DNA of 64,000 bases. Origin: Gemmataceae bacterium. GTDB taxonomy: Bacteria > Planctomycetota > Planctomycetia > Gemmatales > Gemmataceae. The notes under the pieces were generated by a model that saw only the letters and a list, made by a program, of their open reading frames with translations, ran no database searches and was not told the origin of the DNA. The translations under genes and the position numbers were made by a program. This document shows, piece by piece, positions 62,729 through 64,000 of the stretch. The stretch covers positions 1 through 64,000 of the forward strand of contig JALHPZ010000030.1 of assembly GCA_022842245.1 (NCBI GenBank). The letters run 5' to 3'. The first letter of the stretch is position 1; the number at the start of each line of letters is the position of its first letter.

Positions 62729-63703
62729 TTAGTTGTCGTCGAAGTCGTCCGGGTCGAAGCGGTTGTTTACGCCCCCCCCCCCACCGAACTGGTTGGCCTT
62801 GTTGCCGATGCGTGGGCCGTCGTCGGGGTCGAAGTCGCGGTCGCGGTTCCCGCCACGCGTTACCGCGATGATGATGACGAGCCAGAACAGTTTGTCGGCG
62901 AGCCACATGAGCAGGTTCAACGCGCCGAGCGTGGTCATGGCCTCCTGCGAATCGAGGTTGAAGAAGACCATGAACAGGCCGAACGTGACGATGAAGCTGA
63001 TGAGCGGCCCGAGCATCCACCCGATGAAGAACAGCCGGGTGAAGAAGAAGATCCCCCAGGAGATCATGGAGATCGCGATGAGGGAGCGGACGGCGTTCGT
63101 GAGGGTGCCGTATTCGATGCCACAGACGCCGCCGATGACCATGAGCGCGACGATGATGACCGGGATCGTCACGAGGGTGAAGCCGAAGGCGACGCCGAGC
63201 AAGAGGGCGGGGTTGATGAGTCCGTCGGACCGGTTGGCGAGGATGACGCCGGAGGCGATCATCAGCACCGCGCCGAGGAACGTGAGAAAGATCGGCGTTC
63301 CCCATTCCATCATCGCGTTGGCCTGGGCCTCGTCGCGGGCGTCGAGTTCCTCCTGGCGCAGCCGCGCGCGGTCCTTCTTCGTCAGCCGCGATTTCTTCTT
63401 CCTGGGCCGGTCGTCCTCGTCGTCGATGGGGCGACGCTTCGATTTGCGCGGTGGTTCGTCCTCGTCGTCGATGGGGCGACGCTTCGATTTGCGCGGTGGT
63501 TCGTCCTCGTCGTCGTCGATGGGGCGACGCTTCGATTTGCGCGGGGGTTCATCGTCCACCACCTCGAATCCGTCCTCGGCGGTGGTTCGCGCGAGGCGGT
63601 TCGGTCGCGTGTCGTCCTCGTCGGAGGGCCGGCGGCTCGATCGGCGCCGCGGTCGTTCCTCGTCGACTTCGTACTCGTCGTCGTCGCGGCGTCGCTTGGC
63701 CAT
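62729..63703 (-). CDS. Membrane protein with repeated charged N-terminus
   Basis: A 324-residue protein. The first ~110 residues are Arg/Asp/Glu/Lys-rich and include three copies of a 15-16-residue unit (PPRKSKRRPIDD plus acidic residues). Then come about five membrane helices, for example IFLTFLGAVLMIASGVIL, VTIPVIIVALMVIGGVCGI and LISFIVTFGLFMVFF. The C-terminus is a short Gly/Asn/Asp-rich tail containing five glycines encoded by a G11 tract. No known family; similar charged N-termini plus helix bundles are common in Gemmataceae. Confidence 0.8.
   Translation of the reverse strand: MAKRRRDDDEYEVDEERPRRRSSRRPSDEDDTRPNRLARTTAEDGFEVVDDEPPRKSKRRPIDDDEDEPPRKSKRRPIDDEDEPPRKSKRRPIDDEDDRPRKKKSRLTKKDRARLRQEELDARDEAQANAMMEWGTPIFLTFLGAVLMIASGVILANRSDGLINPALLLGVAFGFTLVTIPVIIVALMVIGGVCGIEYGTLTNAVRSLIAISMISWGIFFFTRLFFIGWMLGPLISFIVTFGLFMVFFNLDSQEAMTTLGALNLLMWLADKLFWLVIIIAVTRGGNRDRDFDPDDGPRIGNKANQFGGGGGVNNRFDPDDFDDN
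62772..62782. repeat. C11 homopolymer (G11 on the coding strand) inside a gene
   Basis: Eleven consecutive C in the 3' part of the preceding membrane-protein gene, coding for Gly residues. A one-base loss would create a stop directly after the tract; a one-base gain would shift the last ~10 codons. Confidence 0.9.
63425..63550. repeat. In-frame tandem repeats of 45-48 bp in the membrane-protein gene
   Basis: Three copies beginning GATGGGGCGACGCTTCGATT at 63425, 63470 and 63518. Spacing is 45 and 48, so the frame is kept. They encode the charged PPRKSKRRPIDD units. Confidence 0.88.
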
Positions 63704-63771
63704 CGCTCACCTCGCGCCACGGAAACAAGAATGGATCTTCAATGGATCTTCGCAGGGCGGTCGGAATCGTT

Positions 63772-64000
63772 CTAGTGAATCGCCAACGGAGAGGGTTCCC
63801 ACGAGAAGTCGAACGGAACGTCGGTCGTCTCCTCGCTTTCCTCGCGGTCGCGGAAGACGTGCATGACGCGGAACCGGCTGACGTCGTCGAACTTCGGTTC
63901 GGGGTATGTCTCAGAGCGGAATTCGTTGCCGGGCGCGTAGTCGTGGAACATCACGCGCACCTTGGGGACGCCCTGGAAGTGCCGATCCTCGGCGCGCAGG
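63772..64000 (-). CDS. Unknown protein, 5' part outside the window
   Basis: The C-terminal 75 residues of a leftward gene, open to the window edge and ending in TAG. The visible part is acidic and beta-like: HFQGVPKVRVMFHDY, then FRVMHVFRDREESEE, ending FSWEPSPLAIH. Internal GTG 63960 is unlikely to be the start because the frame continues upstream as protein-like sequence. No family recognised. Confidence 0.6.
   Translation of the reverse strand, partial: LRAEDRHFQGVPKVRVMFHDYAPGNEFRSETYPEPKFDDVSRFRVMHVFRDREESEETTDVPFDFSWEPSPLAIH

Overview
The window is high-GC bacterial DNA that looks like a planctomycete, most likely of the Gemmataceae. The evidence is the mix of family-restricted genes: three DUF1501 proteins, a DUF1549/DUF1553 cytochrome-like protein, a DUF1559 prepilin-like protein with its small lipoprotein, two DUF1559 fusion proteins, a Verrucomicrobia/Planctomycetes-restricted Minf_1886 protein, a DRG-type GTPase, DUF4159 and DUF1080 (3-keto-disaccharide hydrolase-like) proteins. 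All assignments come from reading the sequence; no database search was run.

Layout. 1-9.9 kb: a PpiC-type foldase (cut by the window edge), membrane and cytochrome-like proteins, hemB with a TPR gene, an HtrA-type protease, thioredoxin and tsaE. 10-19.6 kb: a sialidase-like secreted protein, the DUF1559/lipoprotein pair, a CtpE-like P-type ATPase, a DUF1501 protein, a DHH phosphoesterase and a DksA/TraR protein. 19.7-32.3 kb: a second HtrA-type protease, a SWIM-SNF2 helicase, a 940-residue membrane protein of unknown function, a DUF4159 protein and the overlapping tyrA-purL pair. 32.5-45 kb: a WD40 protein, a second DUF1501 protein, an 830-bp repeat-rich intergenic region, then a rightward series (LRR protein, DUF1508, DRG GTPase, RicT-like, Minf_1886, secreted protein, two paralogous DUF1559 fusions, third DUF1501). 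45-50 kb: a dicarboxylate/amino-acid symporter, tmRNA (ssrA), two small unknown genes, dapA, a glycerophosphodiesterase and a tRNA-Ile. 50-57 kb: a capsule-export lipoprotein, two secreted low-complexity proteins, a PII protein, two unknowns and a Ser/Thr kinase with DUF1080 sensor domains. 57-64 kb, all leftward: acyltransferase, moeA-lnt, tRNA-Leu, an LpxL-like acyltransferase, a repeat-bearing membrane protein and a partial unknown gene.

The genes are mostly housekeeping and envelope functions (heme, purine, aromatic amino acid and lysine/peptidoglycan precursor synthesis, lipoprotein acylation, lipid A-type acylation, periplasmic proteases, exopolysaccharide export) mixed with planctomycete-specific secreted proteins. 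RNA genes that an ORF scan would miss are a one-piece tmRNA with predicted tag AETQFSLAA, tRNA-Ile(UAU) and tRNA-Leu(GAG). No rRNA, CRISPR array, prophage or transposase gene was seen. The most unusual elements are a composite repeat (45-bp tandem units leading into a perfect 40-bp inverted repeat) at 35.6-36.0 kb, a perfect 26-bp-stem hairpin at 26.0 kb, the tRNA-Ile(UAU), the tmRNA locus with its upstream small genes, and several family members with altered signature residues (PII, SDF symporter, P-type ATPase, GTPase).
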